A DNA stretch of 49,891 nt from Candidatus Hodarchaeota archaeon (GCA_030589605.1 JAUUVJ010000001.1:1-49891); one strand, 5' to 3'. Numbered from the stretch's first letter, positions 35,383 to 45,523 are shown. Program-made: numbers and translations. The notes: generated by a model not told the origin, from the letters alone.

Positions 35383-35973
35383 ATGTCGAATGTAAATCAG
35401 AAAACCTCTGGTGAAAAGTTCATTCCTTATATGGAAGGTAAGTTGATTTATCTAAGACCCTTATTGAAATCTGATTTAAATGAAAATTATTTAAAGTGGA
35501 TGAATGATTCTGAGGTTAACAGATATATGGATAGTGGAAGTTTTCCTTCGACAATGGAGGATCTTCAAAATTACTACACTACCGTGGCCTTGAATCCAAA
35601 CAACATTGTGTTAGCAATAATTGAGAATGGTACAAATGAACACATTGGAAACATAAGGTTAGGACCGATTAACTGGATTTCTCGTGTTTCGAATTTTGGG
35701 ATGATGATTGGTGAAAAATCAAAATGGAATAGAGGGTACGCCAAGGAAGCAATTTCAATGGTTCTTAAATATGGTTTTAATAAATTAAATCTACATAAAG
35801 TGTGTCTAGGGGTAGTAACAGAAAATATTGCTGCAGTAGAGTTGTATAAAACAGTTGGATTTGTAATTGAAGGAAATTCAATAAAGAATTCATTTATCAA
35901 CGGAAAACATGTAGATAGTTATTATATGGGTATATTAAAGGAGATTTACAAGGCATCAGTCAAAAATAATTAG
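35383..35973 (+). CDS. GNAT-family N-acetyltransferase
   Basis: A 196-residue GNAT enzyme of the RimJ/SpeG/PseH-like branch. IYLRPLLKSDLNENYLKWMN opens the fold, followed by SEVNRYMDSG. FGMMIGEKSKWNRGYAKEAI carries the acetyl-CoA loop, and VTENIAAVELYKTVGF is the usual late helix. It may be the second N-acetyltransferase of an acetamido sugar route or serve another amino sugar. The ATG at 35383 is preferred to an upstream codon at 35329, which adds a hydrophobic stretch without a match. It stands 130 bases before 4,6-dehydratase copy 2. Confidence 0.78.
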   Translation: MSNVNQKTSGEKFIPYMEGKLIYLRPLLKSDLNENYLKWMNDSEVNRYMDSGSFPSTMEDLQNYYTTVALNPNNIVLAIIENGTNEHIGNIRLGPINWISRVSNFGMMIGEKSKWNRGYAKEAISMVLKYGFNKLNLHKVCLGVVTENIAAVELYKTVGFVIEGNSIKNSFINGKHVDSYYMGILKEIYKASVKNN

Positions 35974-36103
35974 TAATTAGGATTCATGATATCATTTGGT
36001 CGATATAGAGGTAAATTGTTTCAGTGAATATCCATTATTATTAAATATTTTAATGCTTGTATGATTTTTAAAATCCAAAATACAATAGATGGGTAGTAAA
36101 ATA

Positions 36104-37165
36104 ATGTATGAGAGTGGAAAACTAGATCCTGAGAGATTTTTCAAGTCAAAATCAATTCTTATCACTGGTGCTTGTGGAACTATTGGAAAATACCTGGCTA
36201 AACATCTGATAACATATGAACCAAGGAGGTTACGTTTGCTTGATTTCGATGATACAAGATTAACTGAACTAAAAGATGAATTACAAGATCTGGATGATGG
36301 AAAGAAGCTTACATATTTGATTGGGGATGTAAGAGATAAGAGCCGATTAATTCGCGCTTTTGAAGGAATTGATTATGTTTTCCATTGTGCAGCGTTGAAA
36401 CATGTTGCTATTGGGGAGTATAATCCTGGAGAGGTCATTCAAACCAATGTACTCGGAACTGAAAATGTAATTGAGGCTGCATTACAAAATAATGTCGAAA
36501 AAGTGATATACACTAGTAGTGATAAAGCAGTAAATCCAACCAGCACTATGGGAGCATCAAAATTACTTGGGGAAAAACTAATGGTTGCTGCTAATTATAT
36601 TAAAGGGTCTAGGAAGACAGTTTTTTCTGCAGTCAGATTTGGAAATGTTATGGGTTCAAGGGGTTCAGTTATTCCTCGGTTTAGAAAAAGAGTTCAAAAA
36701 GAATTAAGCCTCATTGTTACTGATCCCGATATGACACGGTTTATGATGCCAATTCAAGATGCAGTAAGATTAACCATTGAAGCAATGTTGTTATCATACG
36801 GAGGGGAAATCTTTGTTCTGAAAATGCCAAGTGTAATTCTGAAGGATTTAGTAGATCTTTTTAGTGAACACGCTTGGATGAAATATGGAATTATTCCTAA
36901 AATAGAAACAATAGGACATTTTCCAGGTGAAAAGAATTATGAGGAGTTGATGACAGAGGAGGAACTTTCGAGAACATTAGAATTACCAAGTATGTATATC
37001 ATTCTCCCACACATAATGGAACTACAAAGAGAATTTCATCCAAAAATACAAGCTCAAATGGGGAAAGTCCAAACAAAAGCCTATAGTAGCCAATTCACCC
37101 CTACTTTATCCAAAAAAGAACTTGAGAGCATATTAAGAAAATTTGATGTTTTTACTAATACTTAG
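36104..37165 (+). CDS. UDP-GlcNAc 4,6-dehydratase-like protein, copy 2 (PseB/CapD family)
   Basis: A 353-residue extended SDR, clearly a paralogue of the protein at 22268 over its whole length. It keeps the family consensus: ITGACGTIGKYL, CAALKHVAIGEYNP, SSDKAVNPTSTMGASK and RFGNVMGSRGSVIPRF. It is therefore the better candidate for the active dehydratase that makes the UDP-4-keto-6-deoxy-HexNAc. An ATG at 36089 exists, but comparison with copy 1 (starting MYE) favours 36104. It shares the plus strand with the amidotransferase module that follows after a 370-base gap. Confidence 0.83.
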   Translation: MYESGKLDPERFFKSKSILITGACGTIGKYLAKHLITYEPRRLRLLDFDDTRLTELKDELQDLDDGKKLTYLIGDVRDKSRLIRAFEGIDYVFHCAALKHVAIGEYNPGEVIQTNVLGTENVIEAALQNNVEKVIYTSSDKAVNPTSTMGASKLLGEKLMVAANYIKGSRKTVFSAVRFGNVMGSRGSVIPRFRKRVQKELSLIVTDPDMTRFMMPIQDAVRLTIEAMLLSYGGEIFVLKMPSVILKDLVDLFSEHAWMKYGIIPKIETIGHFPGEKNYEELMTEEELSRTLELPSMYIILPHIMELQREFHPKIQAQMGKVQTKAYSSQFTPTLSKKELESILRKFDVFTNT

Positions 37166-37290
37166 AGTGATATTCTCCAAGATACAAAAGTGATTCCTTA
37201 AGAATTGGTTCAGCAGAGGTTGTTATTTTCATTCAAGATAAAATTCAAAGCGAGAACTTTCTGGTAGTCACCCTCATCTTTGTTTTAGGT

Positions 37291-37443
37291 TTATTTTTCT
37301 TGAAATTGTTTTTCAGTTTTATAGAAACTTAAAAAATAGGATCTATAATAGGGGAGATTTTCTAGCAACATACCATCAACCCAAACAATCCTGCAAGCAT
37401 TTTCGGAATCTAGGCAAGATATTGAAATCAGTTCAAAAAAAGG
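37291..37443 (-). other. Possible short gene fragment
   Basis: In the 370-base gap 37166-37535 the minus frame 37443-37291 is open for 50 codons. It reads, after a stop, LISISCLDSENACRIVWVDG and continues aromatic and charged to FYKTEKQFQEK. It has no good start (an ATG lies in the middle) and no family that I recognise. The composition looks protein-like, but this could be chance. Confidence 0.2.
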
Positions 37444-37535
37444 TTAAAAACGTTAGAATCAAGTAATCGTAGCAATATTTGCTATAAAATGGATATAAAT
37501 GTAAGATTGTTTAAACAATACACAAGTGATACGTA

Positions 37536-38717
37536 ATGAAAGATGATATTCAAAGATGCAATGTCTGTACATTGCCAATTACATGGGAAACTCTCTATTT
37601 TGACGATAATGGAGTTTGTAATATGTGCAAGCAATGGAAGACAAAATCAGAAGAAACTGATTGGGAAGAAAGGAAAAAATTGTTTATAAGTATCGTAGAG
37701 GAAGAGAAACGTAAACAAAAAGAGAAAAATAATCCCTATGATTGTATTGTTCCTTTTAGTGGAGGGAAAGACAGTACCTTTACTTTATATGAACTTGTTA
37801 GAAAATATAAATTGAGACCATTAGTAGTATCCTATGATCACTGGTCCTACCGTCCAAGAACTTATGATAATCGAAAACGAACTTTCAGGAGGCTTGGAGT
37901 GGATGTAATAACTTTTACTCCGAATTGGAGAATTGTTAAGAAATTGATGCTTGAAGCCTTGATAAGAAAAGGTGATTTTTGCTGGCACTGTCACGCAGGA
38001 GTTGTGTCCTATCCTATGCAAATAGCCATCAAATTTGATGTGCCCTTAGTAATATGGGGGGAAGGAGGGGGTGAATATGAAGCGTATTTCAAATTTGAAG
38101 ATCTGGAAGAAAATGATGAATGGAAGATGAATAGAAGAGTTTTTCTAGGTATGCGAGCTGTTGACTTGGCTGGCTTTATCGGGGAAGATGTAAGAGATCT
38201 ATCACCCTTTATTTATCCTCCAAAGGATGAACTGGAACGTGTTGGGGTAAAAAGTTTTCCTTTAGGAAAGTTTATCCCATGGAATCAGGAAAAGAATGCA
38301 GAGTTGATTCGTAAGGAGTTAGATTGGCAATACGATGAAGTGGAAAGCATGTATCCTGGTCAACTCACATTTGAAAAAGTTGAATGTGAGAGGCAGGGAA
38401 TTAGAGATTATGTTAAGTATCTCAAGAGGAATTTTTCTCGAATCACTCATCGAACTACAATTGACATTAAACAAGGCAGAATTAATCGTGAAAAGGCATT
38501 AGAGTTAATTAACAAATACGAAAGGAGGAAACCACATTCACTAAAACGCTTTTTAGAAATTCTGGGGTTAACAGAAGAGGAATTCAATGAAATCTGCCTA
38601 ATGCATGTAATAAAACCAGCAAAACGTCTAGATCCAAGCCTGTTTCCAGTTGGAGCAAAATTGTGGGATGAAGATTCATGGTTTAGAGATGAAGCATCCG
38701 AGGGGAAAAATATATGA
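37536..38717 (+). CDS. N-acetyl sugar amidotransferase (PseA/WbpG family), copy 2
   Basis: A 393-residue PP-loop amidotransferase, paralogous to the protein at 33764. Cys8/Cys11 and Cys28/Cys31 form the N-terminal cysteine pairs, SGGKDS at 75-80 the ATP loop, and DFCWHCHAG the central CxxCH. The C-terminal 30 residues are longer than in copy 1. Its last codons overlap the following hisH-like gene by 4 bases (ATGA), and that gene overlaps the hisF-like gene the same way, so the three subunits are translationally coupled. This is the arrangement of WbpG with HisH2 and HisF2 in acetamidino-sugar loci. Confidence 0.87.
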   Translation: MKDDIQRCNVCTLPITWETLYFDDNGVCNMCKQWKTKSEETDWEERKKLFISIVEEEKRKQKEKNNPYDCIVPFSGGKDSTFTLYELVRKYKLRPLVVSYDHWSYRPRTYDNRKRTFRRLGVDVITFTPNWRIVKKLMLEALIRKGDFCWHCHAGVVSYPMQIAIKFDVPLVIWGEGGGEYEAYFKFEDLEENDEWKMNRRVFLGMRAVDLAGFIGEDVRDLSPFIYPPKDELERVGVKSFPLGKFIPWNQEKNAELIRKELDWQYDEVESMYPGQLTFEKVECERQGIRDYVKYLKRNFSRITHRTTIDIKQGRINREKALELINKYERRKPHSLKRFLEILGLTEEEFNEICLMHVIKPAKRLDPSLFPVGAKLWDEDSWFRDEASEGKNI

Positions 38718-39325
38718 GAATTGGTATCATTAATAATGGTTTAGGAAATGTAGGATCAGTCTTAAGTGCAATACGATTTTACAAATATAATGTAAGTCTT
38801 GTAGAAAAATCTAGAGACATTAAGGAATCTGATGTTTTAGTTTTAGCAGGAGTCGGCAATTTTAAAACAGCTGTATCCAAAATAAAGGAATATAAATTAT
38901 GGGATTTAATAGATGAGGAAGTCACTGAAAATAAGAAGCCTGTTTTAGGAATTTGCCTAGGAATGCAACTTTTTGCAAATAAAAGTTACGAAGATGGAGA
39001 AACCGATGGTTTTGGATGGATTTCAGGTGAAATAGTGAAAATAAAGGATAAATCAGTTAGAATTCCTCATATTGGATGGAATGAAGTGATTGGTTCTGAT
39101 AGACATATTTTTAATAACCTCAGATATAATTCCTTTTATTATATGCATTCTTATCATTTTCTACCAGAAGATAGGGAAGTGATTATCGCTATAACTAAGT
39201 ATGGTGATCTTGAAATAGTCGCTGCAGTAAAAAGCAGTAATATTGTTGGTGTACAATTTCATCCTGAAAAAAGTCAAGCTGACGGTTTAAGGTTATATAG
39301 AAATATTTTGGAAGGATTTAAATGA
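38714..39325 (+). CDS. HisH-like glutamine amidotransferase subunit
   Basis: A 203-residue class I glutaminase. The triad is present: Cys81 in LGICLGMQLF, His183 and Glu185 in VQFHPEKS. It releases ammonia from glutamine. In histidine synthesis this feeds HisF, but no other his gene is present and the neighbour upstream is a PseA/WbpG-type amidotransferase. It therefore most likely supplies ammonia for acetamidino-sugar formation through the HisF-like barrel. It overlaps both neighbours by four bases. Confidence 0.85.
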   Translation: MRIGIINNGLGNVGSVLSAIRFYKYNVSLVEKSRDIKESDVLVLAGVGNFKTAVSKIKEYKLWDLIDEEVTENKKPVLGICLGMQLFANKSYEDGETDGFGWISGEIVKIKDKSVRIPHIGWNEVIGSDRHIFNNLRYNSFYYMHSYHFLPEDREVIIAITKYGDLEIVAAVKSSNIVGVQFHPEKSQADGLRLYRNILEGFK

Positions 39326-40083
39326 TTTCAAAACGTATAATTCCGGTTTTCTTGTTAAAGGGGGAAAGGCTGGTTAAAGGGACGAATTTTACTGATTTTA
39401 TTGACGTGGGTGACCCAATATCCCAAGGAATGATATATGATGCGCAAGGAGCAGAGGAAATAATGATTGTAGATATAGAAGCTTCCTCTAATGACAGATT
39501 AATAGACACTTCGATTGTAAATTCAATGATTACAAAATGTCGATTACCTATAGGTGTTGGTGGAGGTGTAAAAAATCTTGAAGATGCAAGAAAATGTTTT
39601 GCTGCAGGAGGGGATAAAATAGTATTAAATTCATCTGCTATTCAAAATCCAAGTCTGATCAGAGAACTTGCTAATGAATTCGGCTCTCAATCCGTTCTGG
39701 TTTCAATTGATGTTAAAAAAAGTGAATGGGGAGAATACGATGTTTATATTTTCTCAGGGACGAAAAAGATTGACCAATCATTTGAAAAGGTTATAGATAC
39801 AATCATTAGTAATGATGCTGGCGAGATAATTTTAACTTCAATCGATCAGGAGGGAACTTTAGCAGGGTTTGATATTGACTTGTATAGAAAGGCTAGGGAA
39901 TTAATTCCAGTGCCTCTTATAGCTTCTGGAGGCGCTGGATGCTATGATGATATAGTGAAAGTTTTACATGAAACAGATGTAGATGCATGTGCAATCGGTA
40001 AGATGCTATTTTTAAGAGATTATGATATTGTAAGAATCAAATCTTATCTTTGGGGGGAAAAAATTCCCATCAGAGACTCATAG
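39322..40083 (+). CDS. HisF-like barrel subunit lacking one catalytic Asp
   Basis: A 253-residue TIM barrel of the HisF family. VGVGGGV-type phosphate loops (PIGVGGGVKNLEDA, ASGGAG) and ILTSIDQEGT are kept, including the later Asp in SIDVKK. The first-strand motif of true HisF (IPCLDV, catalytic Asp11) is IPVFLL here, with Leu11 in place of Asp. This argues against imidazole-glycerol-phosphate synthesis and for an ammonia-channel role with the HisH-like subunit and the amidotransferase at 37536. It ends 94 bases before the convergent transferase gene. Confidence 0.82.
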   Translation: MISKRIIPVFLLKGERLVKGTNFTDFIDVGDPISQGMIYDAQGAEEIMIVDIEASSNDRLIDTSIVNSMITKCRLPIGVGGGVKNLEDARKCFAAGGDKIVLNSSAIQNPSLIRELANEFGSQSVLVSIDVKKSEWGEYDVYIFSGTKKIDQSFEKVIDTIISNDAGEIILTSIDQEGTLAGFDIDLYRKARELIPVPLIASGGAGCYDDIVKVLHETDVDACAIGKMLFLRDYDIVRIKSYLWGEKIPIRDS

Positions 40084-40177
40084 GAAGTGAATTATCACCC
40101 CACAAGTAATAAAATTAACAAAGATTTAACTATTCTCTTTTAAAATAATTCTACTTTTTCAAACTTAGTGTATACTG

Positions 40178-41635
40178 CTAATCATCTGCATGAAAGTTGA
40201 TTAACTCATCAATTTTTTCATAAATATTACTTAATGCGTCCTTTTTGAAGAAGAAATCAGGATTGACCGTTTGAAAATCTTTATCTTTCGCTATGGCCTC
40301 TTCCAACTCATCAACGGACGAAATTAGTTTAGCTGCTCCATTTTCGATTAAAAAATCCATATACTCTACTCCAAGCATCTTAACAATATAGGTTTTCAAT
40401 CTAAAACTCAATCCCTCATAAATAGCGGTTGAACTAATACCTATCTGAATCTTTGATTCTGCAAATAATTGATGAAGCGAAATATCTTCCTTATCAATTA
40501 CATGAATATTTGAATTGACTAACCATGGATAATTGTTTTTCCATTGATGATATTCCCCAGGATGTAACTTATAGATGATTGTGTTATTTTGGTGCGTTTT
40601 TTCACTAAATTCTACTGCAAATTTGGTTAAAGCTTTACTTAGCGGATATCCTGGAGAAATGAAAAGGATTTGATCCTTCTTTGGAACATTCTTATATTTT
40701 GCAAGCTCTTTCTCAAGATATGGATACCCAACAGAAAAAATTCTTTCTTTTTCGACTGGAAACTCTATTGAATCCCTCCAGAAGTTACCAAAAGCGAAAA
40801 AATAATCTACAAAGGAGCGTTTCTTTCTTTGTTGTCCTGGAAAGGAATAACCAAAATGATAGGGATTTAACACTCCGTGTTGCAGTTCAACAACGGGGAT
40901 ATTCATTTTTTTGCTTGCTTCACAAAGCGCTTCAGTCAGAGGAGTATAACTAATTACTAAGATTACAAGTTTAGGCTGGACTCTTTTCAATAATCTCTTG
41001 AAAAAAGGTACAAAATTTCTCCGAGTCAATATTAATTTCAGTATTAGATTTTCCACATCATATTCTGTATTGAAAGATGAATAAATCTCATCATTAATTC
41101 TCTTTACTAGTTTCTTTTCGTCATCCGTTAAAGAAATTCTCACCAATCCTAATTTTCTTCGTAAAAAAGACAAAAAAACAAAGATATCTAAATACTTAAT
41201 ACTCTGTGTTTTAGGAGGAGTCAAATGTTTATGCAGATAGTAGGGCTCAACTAGCAGGTATGATTTATCTAGGTTCTCAATAATTGGATCACAATAAATA
41301 TCCCACCAGTTTCCGTCTTCTAATAATCTACGTCGAGAATGGCCCAGAAAAAGGATGTCCTTTTGCGTAGAAAGGTATGGATTTTTAGTAAGCAGGTTTT
41401 TTATTGAACGAATTCCAATTTTTACAATATCAACAGAATTATTTTTCTTTTGGGGAACAGATTGATCAGAAGTGTAAGTTACTTGCGAAATATCTTGAAA
41501 AACCAATACTCTGATGCTTTCCCAAAAAATAACATTATCAATCTTTTTGTTAAACAGATCTAACTTATCTTCCATCCTAAGAAACTTATCTTTGATTTTT
41601 TCTAGACCCATTTCCTGTGTTGACATCCGTACCAT
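40178..41635 (-). CDS. Capsule-type GT-B glycosyltransferase
   Basis: A 485-residue soluble protein with a GT-B look. The N-terminal 60 residues are helical. The acceptor half contains PKLVILVISYTPLTEALCEA and VVELQHGVLNPYHFGY, like capsule polysaccharide synthases and polysialyl/KDO-type transferases. The donor half has ILFISPGYPLSK, IIYKLHPGEYHQW and IGISSTAIYEGLS, the HP and SS/TxxxE motifs of CMP-sugar or CDP-polyol users. It lies directly beside the nonulosonic acid genes, so it is a candidate transferase for the CMP-linked acid. Donor is inferred. The start could be 41635 or the ATG at 41626. Confidence 0.7.
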   Translation of the reverse strand: MVRMSTQEMGLEKIKDKFLRMEDKLDLFNKKIDNVIFWESIRVLVFQDISQVTYTSDQSVPQKKNNSVDIVKIGIRSIKNLLTKNPYLSTQKDILFLGHSRRRLLEDGNWWDIYCDPIIENLDKSYLLVEPYYLHKHLTPPKTQSIKYLDIFVFLSFLRRKLGLVRISLTDDEKKLVKRINDEIYSSFNTEYDVENLILKLILTRRNFVPFFKRLLKRVQPKLVILVISYTPLTEALCEASKKMNIPVVELQHGVLNPYHFGYSFPGQQRKKRSFVDYFFAFGNFWRDSIEFPVEKERIFSVGYPYLEKELAKYKNVPKKDQILFISPGYPLSKALTKFAVEFSEKTHQNNTIIYKLHPGEYHQWKNNYPWLVNSNIHVIDKEDISLHQLFAESKIQIGISSTAIYEGLSFRLKTYIVKMLGVEYMDFLIENGAAKLISSVDELEEAIAKDKDFQTVNPDFFFKKDALSNIYEKIDELINFHADD

Positions 41636-41746
41636 CTTTATTTATCCATTAAGCAAGTGTTATCATTCATGTTTCAATTATATTATAGTTCTTAATATTA
41701 ACTTCCCTTTAGAAAGTAATATTAATACTCTCGTTATCTGACCCCT

Positions 41747-43222
41747 TTATCTTCCCTTCTTAGTGACAACTTCTTGAAAAAGATGAAGGAAGGGGCGAAT
41801 TTCATCGATTTTAATAGATTTACTAACAAAGACTAACAAGATAAAAAGAGGAACGGGAACCAGAAAAGCCCATTCAAAGCTCAAAAAGGAAGTTTTTTCA
41901 CACAAATATCCTATTAGAAACGATGTGAATAGGGAAAAACCGATGAAAAATAGTTTATTGAATTCATAATCAAAATAGAACAATTTTTGAGAACGAGGGA
42001 GAAGGAATATTGTTTTTAGTATGCTAAACAAGCATAAAGATATCGGTACACCAATTAATCCTAAGGTCGGTATTAGAATGAACATTATAGGAAATGTTAT
42101 AGCAATCGCTATCCCTTTTCGGATTTCTAATAACGCCGTCTTTTTCTGCAATAAGTAAGGTACTGTAATGTAACCACTAAGAATTTCAAGGATAGTAGCA
42201 AGGAAAAGAAATGGTAATAAGGTATATACTTGAGCGAATGAGCTATTTGAGATTATTATAATTAGAATATGAGAAAAAGCGAATAAACCAAAGGATATTA
42301 TTACTATAAAAGTAATATAGATTCTTATCCATTTTGGGACAAATTTTCTTAGAATTGAATGTTGTTGATTATCAAAGAAATCATAGAACATCGGAGTAAT
42401 TGATGTTCCCATTCCATATATTACGAGATCCAAGATTCTTTTAATTGAAAGAGCAATTGTATAAATACCGACTGATTCGGGACCAAGGAAATTATAGATC
42501 AAAAGAACTAGAACTAGTTCATAAAACCTCCACATAAAAATTGTAATTGCAGTGGGTCCTGAAAAATTAAAAATATCCTGAAAACTCCTTCGCGAAAACC
42601 TTCCAATACCAAATCTATTTGCTGAATATAAAAGTAAATAAAAACAAGTGATAATCTCTCCAAGTAAAATGCCAAATATAACATTTAATATAGTCCATCC
42701 ATACAGTACTGATATTAATGTTGCTAAAAATAGTTTTAAATAATATGGAAGGACGTTAGATGCCATTAAACCAGCAGAAGATTGGAGGCCAACGAATAAC
42801 GCGAAATATACGTAAATAATCAGTCGAAGATAGGTAATTATTAGAATTATGATCAAAATAAGGAGATAATTAGATATTTGAATTAACTGTATGCCAGAGA
42901 AAAATAGAATGAAAAATACTATGAATAATCCAACGTTTAATACAGAAAAAATTATTAGAGCAGTCATTATTAAGTTTTTCAGGGATTCATGTTTTCGTGC
43001 TAAACGAATGATCGAGTCTGCGATTCCTAATGTGAACATATTTGAAATTGTGGCAGTGACTGATAGGATAGTTGAAAGAACTCCAAATTCAGCTAATTCA
43101 AACGCATTACTAAACAATTTATTTTGAAAAAAACTTGAGAAGTTAATTAGAAATTGTGCGACAAGTACAATAATAGCAAATGAGGTTGCTCTACGCAATG
43201 TATTTTTGACTTGTTGATCCAA
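41747..43222 (-). CDS. Wzx-like polysaccharide flippase
   Basis: A 491-residue integral membrane protein with 12-14 predicted helices, of the polysaccharide transporter/MATE-like fold. It opens with NTLRRATSFAIIVLVAQFLI, followed by the motif NKLFSNAFELAEFGVLSTIL, typical of Wzx where the first loop leads to helix 2. It should flip a lipid-linked oligosaccharide across the membrane. The start is TTG at 43222. It lies between a GT-B transferase and a GT-C membrane transferase on the same strand. Confidence 0.83.
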   Translation of the reverse strand: MDQQVKNTLRRATSFAIIVLVAQFLINFSSFFQNKLFSNAFELAEFGVLSTILSVTATISNMFTLGIADSIIRLARKHESLKNLIMTALIIFSVLNVGLFIVFFILFFSGIQLIQISNYLLILIIILIITYLRLIIYVYFALFVGLQSSAGLMASNVLPYYLKLFLATLISVLYGWTILNVIFGILLGEIITCFYLLLYSANRFGIGRFSRRSFQDIFNFSGPTAITIFMWRFYELVLVLLIYNFLGPESVGIYTIALSIKRILDLVIYGMGTSITPMFYDFFDNQQHSILRKFVPKWIRIYITFIVIISFGLFAFSHILIIIISNSSFAQVYTLLPFLFLATILEILSGYITVPYLLQKKTALLEIRKGIAIAITFPIMFILIPTLGLIGVPISLCLFSILKTIFLLPRSQKLFYFDYEFNKLFFIGFSLFTSFLIGYLCEKTSFLSFEWAFLVPVPLFILLVFVSKSIKIDEIRPFLHLFQEVVTKKGR

Positions 43223-43541
43223 AGTTCTTCCTCTTTATCGACTGTCTTCTCTTATCGAATTTAACATAGCTATTTTTGATATTTTCTGTTTCAAAGCATA
43301 TTTGGTGAAACTTTTGTATTTAATCAATTTTTTGACATTAGTTATTCTTTAGTACTGAGTTACCCATACCAAAACAAGAGTAAATCTCTTCGCTAGTGAT
43401 CATAATTCTGACAAGTTTTTTTAACATCTCGTCTTTAGAGAAAAATACTCCTTAACGAAGGGGTAAAGACTCCTACAATAGTCATTATTGGTAATAATTC
43501 TTGTGATTACTCAAAGGGATTGTTTTTGAACTTATATTTAG

Positions 43542-45356
43542 TTAAATCTCTTGGACGTCTGATATACTGTTTATTTTTACTGAATAGAAAAACACGTAAA
43601 GAGCGAAGATTAGTATAAATATGAAAGCAGCGAGATAAACGATTTGATCGAAGCTAGTTGCAAGATTTTCATAGGGAAGCCGATAAGGTTGGTCTGGAAA
43701 AATATCTAATAAGTTTTGCACAGAGCGGCCTTGAACATAATACCAGTAATCTTCCATTTGCTTCAAGGTATGAAAGACTGCCCAACCAATCCAAATACTG
43801 AAGTAAAAAAACCTATATTTAGATTGCACCTGGAGAACTCCATAAAAAATAATAAAAAAGAGAGGAAGAATCGTTGCGAGATATCTTTCCTGTCTCGAGT
43901 AGTAGAATGAGAGAAAAATAATATTTGCTGCAAAAATCACAAACAACCATGTTACAATTTTTAGATCTATTGCATTGTTCAATTCTTTTCTTTTAATCTT
44001 AGTTTTAATCTTAGGCAATAATAAAATAGCAAAAATTGCATAAAAAACCAGTGAAAAGAAACTCCAGTACCCAATCAACAACCAAGAAACATAACGACCC
44101 AATCCTGAAATAATGGTCTGATTAAAAGGAGATGTTAGATCAAGACTATTTATTATACTCTCCAAGAATAACCCGGTTTGTATGGAATGGAGAGGGCTGC
44201 CAAATAACACTAGCATTCGAATTCCCCAAGGAAGAAAAGTAATAAAACCCCCTAATATCATATATCCAATGGATTTAAATTTCTTTGAAATCGTACCTTG
44301 TTGAGATGACGTTAAGATGATAATGAGAACGAAAACTGCGAAGATTGCTTGAGAACCGCGTGCTAGATAGGAAATTCCCAAGAGGATTCCAATTGTAAAA
44401 AATTGCCATTCTTTTTTCGCGTCAAAAACCAAAGAGATAATTAATACTGTCAATAGGGTGAGAAAACCATCCTGAAGGTTTAGGCTTGAGACGATCATTA
44501 TCCAAGGAGAAGATAATAAGATTAATGAAATTAATACGGCCTCTTGTAGACTCAGTCGCCGTTTTGTAATTTTATTGGCTAGGGGTATAAAAGCAAATGG
44601 TAAAATCAACCATGAAGCAAAACTTAAGCTTTTAAGCCCATCGATGGGACTATTTGAGAAACTTGTACCAATTATCCCGAACACAGCATAACCAGGAGAA
44701 TATATAATTGCAGAATGTTCTAAAACATCTAAAACTTCGGTGTTCCATATCCAATCGCCTGAGAAAGCAACGCTGATGCTCGCTGCATGTTTAATACCAT
44801 CTGAATACTCTACCTTCAGCATTGTGTACAGAAAAATTTGTATGATTAATAATACAATAAAAACAATCACAAGTACTAGTAAACTTCTGGAGAAATTCGC
44901 TTTAGAAATCTGTATTTTCTCTCCAATTTGCCTTTCTCTCAATAAAACTGCAGCTAGAAGAATTACTGTTACAAAACACAATACTACTGCATTGAGAGTC
45001 GATATTAAAGGTATATTTAAAAATAAATAATAAAATAATACGAGGAATGGGAAACAAATTCCAATTGCTGTTCCCCATAAAATTTTGAATTCAAAAGGCT
45101 TTTGTCTACAAATTAAATGCAAAAATAAAATTCCATCTGCAATTACAAATAAATATGGTACACTGGATAGAATTCCTGATAATAAGATTGTAATATCTAT
45201 TGTTGGATCTAAATTCTGAATAAAAAATCCATTCAGAATAATTGTTAGAAATCCATTAAACGGCAAGAGAGCAAAAACGGTCAATACAAGAACCAAAGCC
45301 AAATGATTATCCGAAAAATAATTATAAACTCTTTCGAAATGAACAGAAAAACCCAT
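43542..45356 (-). CDS. GT-C membrane glycosyltransferase (PMT/ArnT-like)
   Basis: A 604-residue protein with about 13 predicted membrane helices. After an unusual first 165 residues of four or five helices comes the typical start of the PMT/ArnT/GT83-39 group: a hydrophobic helix, then a loop with an acidic pair (EYSDGIKHAASIS) and a YSPGYAVF segment. YLARGSQAIFAV and YYSRQERYLATILPLFFI are similar to undecaprenyl- or dolichyl-phosphate-sugar users. It should move a sugar from a lipid carrier on the outer face. Partners could be the GT2 enzymes and the ArnE/F-like pair at 5223. A polymerase (Wzy) is a less likely alternative. The 319-base gap after it (43223-43541) shows no gene. Confidence 0.7.
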   Translation of the reverse strand: MGFSVHFERVYNYFSDNHLALVLVLTVFALLPFNGFLTIILNGFFIQNLDPTIDITILLSGILSSVPYLFVIADGILFLHLICRQKPFEFKILWGTAIGICFPFLVLFYYLFLNIPLISTLNAVVLCFVTVILLAAVLLRERQIGEKIQISKANFSRSLLVLVIVFIVLLIIQIFLYTMLKVEYSDGIKHAASISVAFSGDWIWNTEVLDVLEHSAIIYSPGYAVFGIIGTSFSNSPIDGLKSLSFASWLILPFAFIPLANKITKRRLSLQEAVLISLILLSSPWIMIVSSLNLQDGFLTLLTVLIISLVFDAKKEWQFFTIGILLGISYLARGSQAIFAVFVLIIILTSSQQGTISKKFKSIGYMILGGFITFLPWGIRMLVLFGSPLHSIQTGLFLESIINSLDLTSPFNQTIISGLGRYVSWLLIGYWSFFSLVFYAIFAILLLPKIKTKIKRKELNNAIDLKIVTWLFVIFAANIIFLSFYYSRQERYLATILPLFFIIFYGVLQVQSKYRFFYFSIWIGWAVFHTLKQMEDYWYYVQGRSVQNLLDIFPDQPYRLPYENLATSFDQIVYLAAFIFILIFALYVFFYSVKINSISDVQEI

Positions 45357-45523
45357 AACAAAACCTTCTTCTCAGTAGAAGCCTTTTAGATTGCAATCAG
45401 CAAGATTACAAAGAAGATTAAAAACCTCATCTTCCTCCTTAATAGATCCTAGATTTGAAGCTATTTGATTCTAACTGAGTTCACGAAGCATTTCAAATTA
45501 TAGAAAATGGAGATTTTTTGCAT

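Noticed and set aside
38714..40083. Histidine biosynthesis genes hisH and hisF
   Set aside because: No other his gene is nearby, the barrel lacks the first catalytic Asp, and both genes overlap a PseA/WbpG-type amidotransferase.
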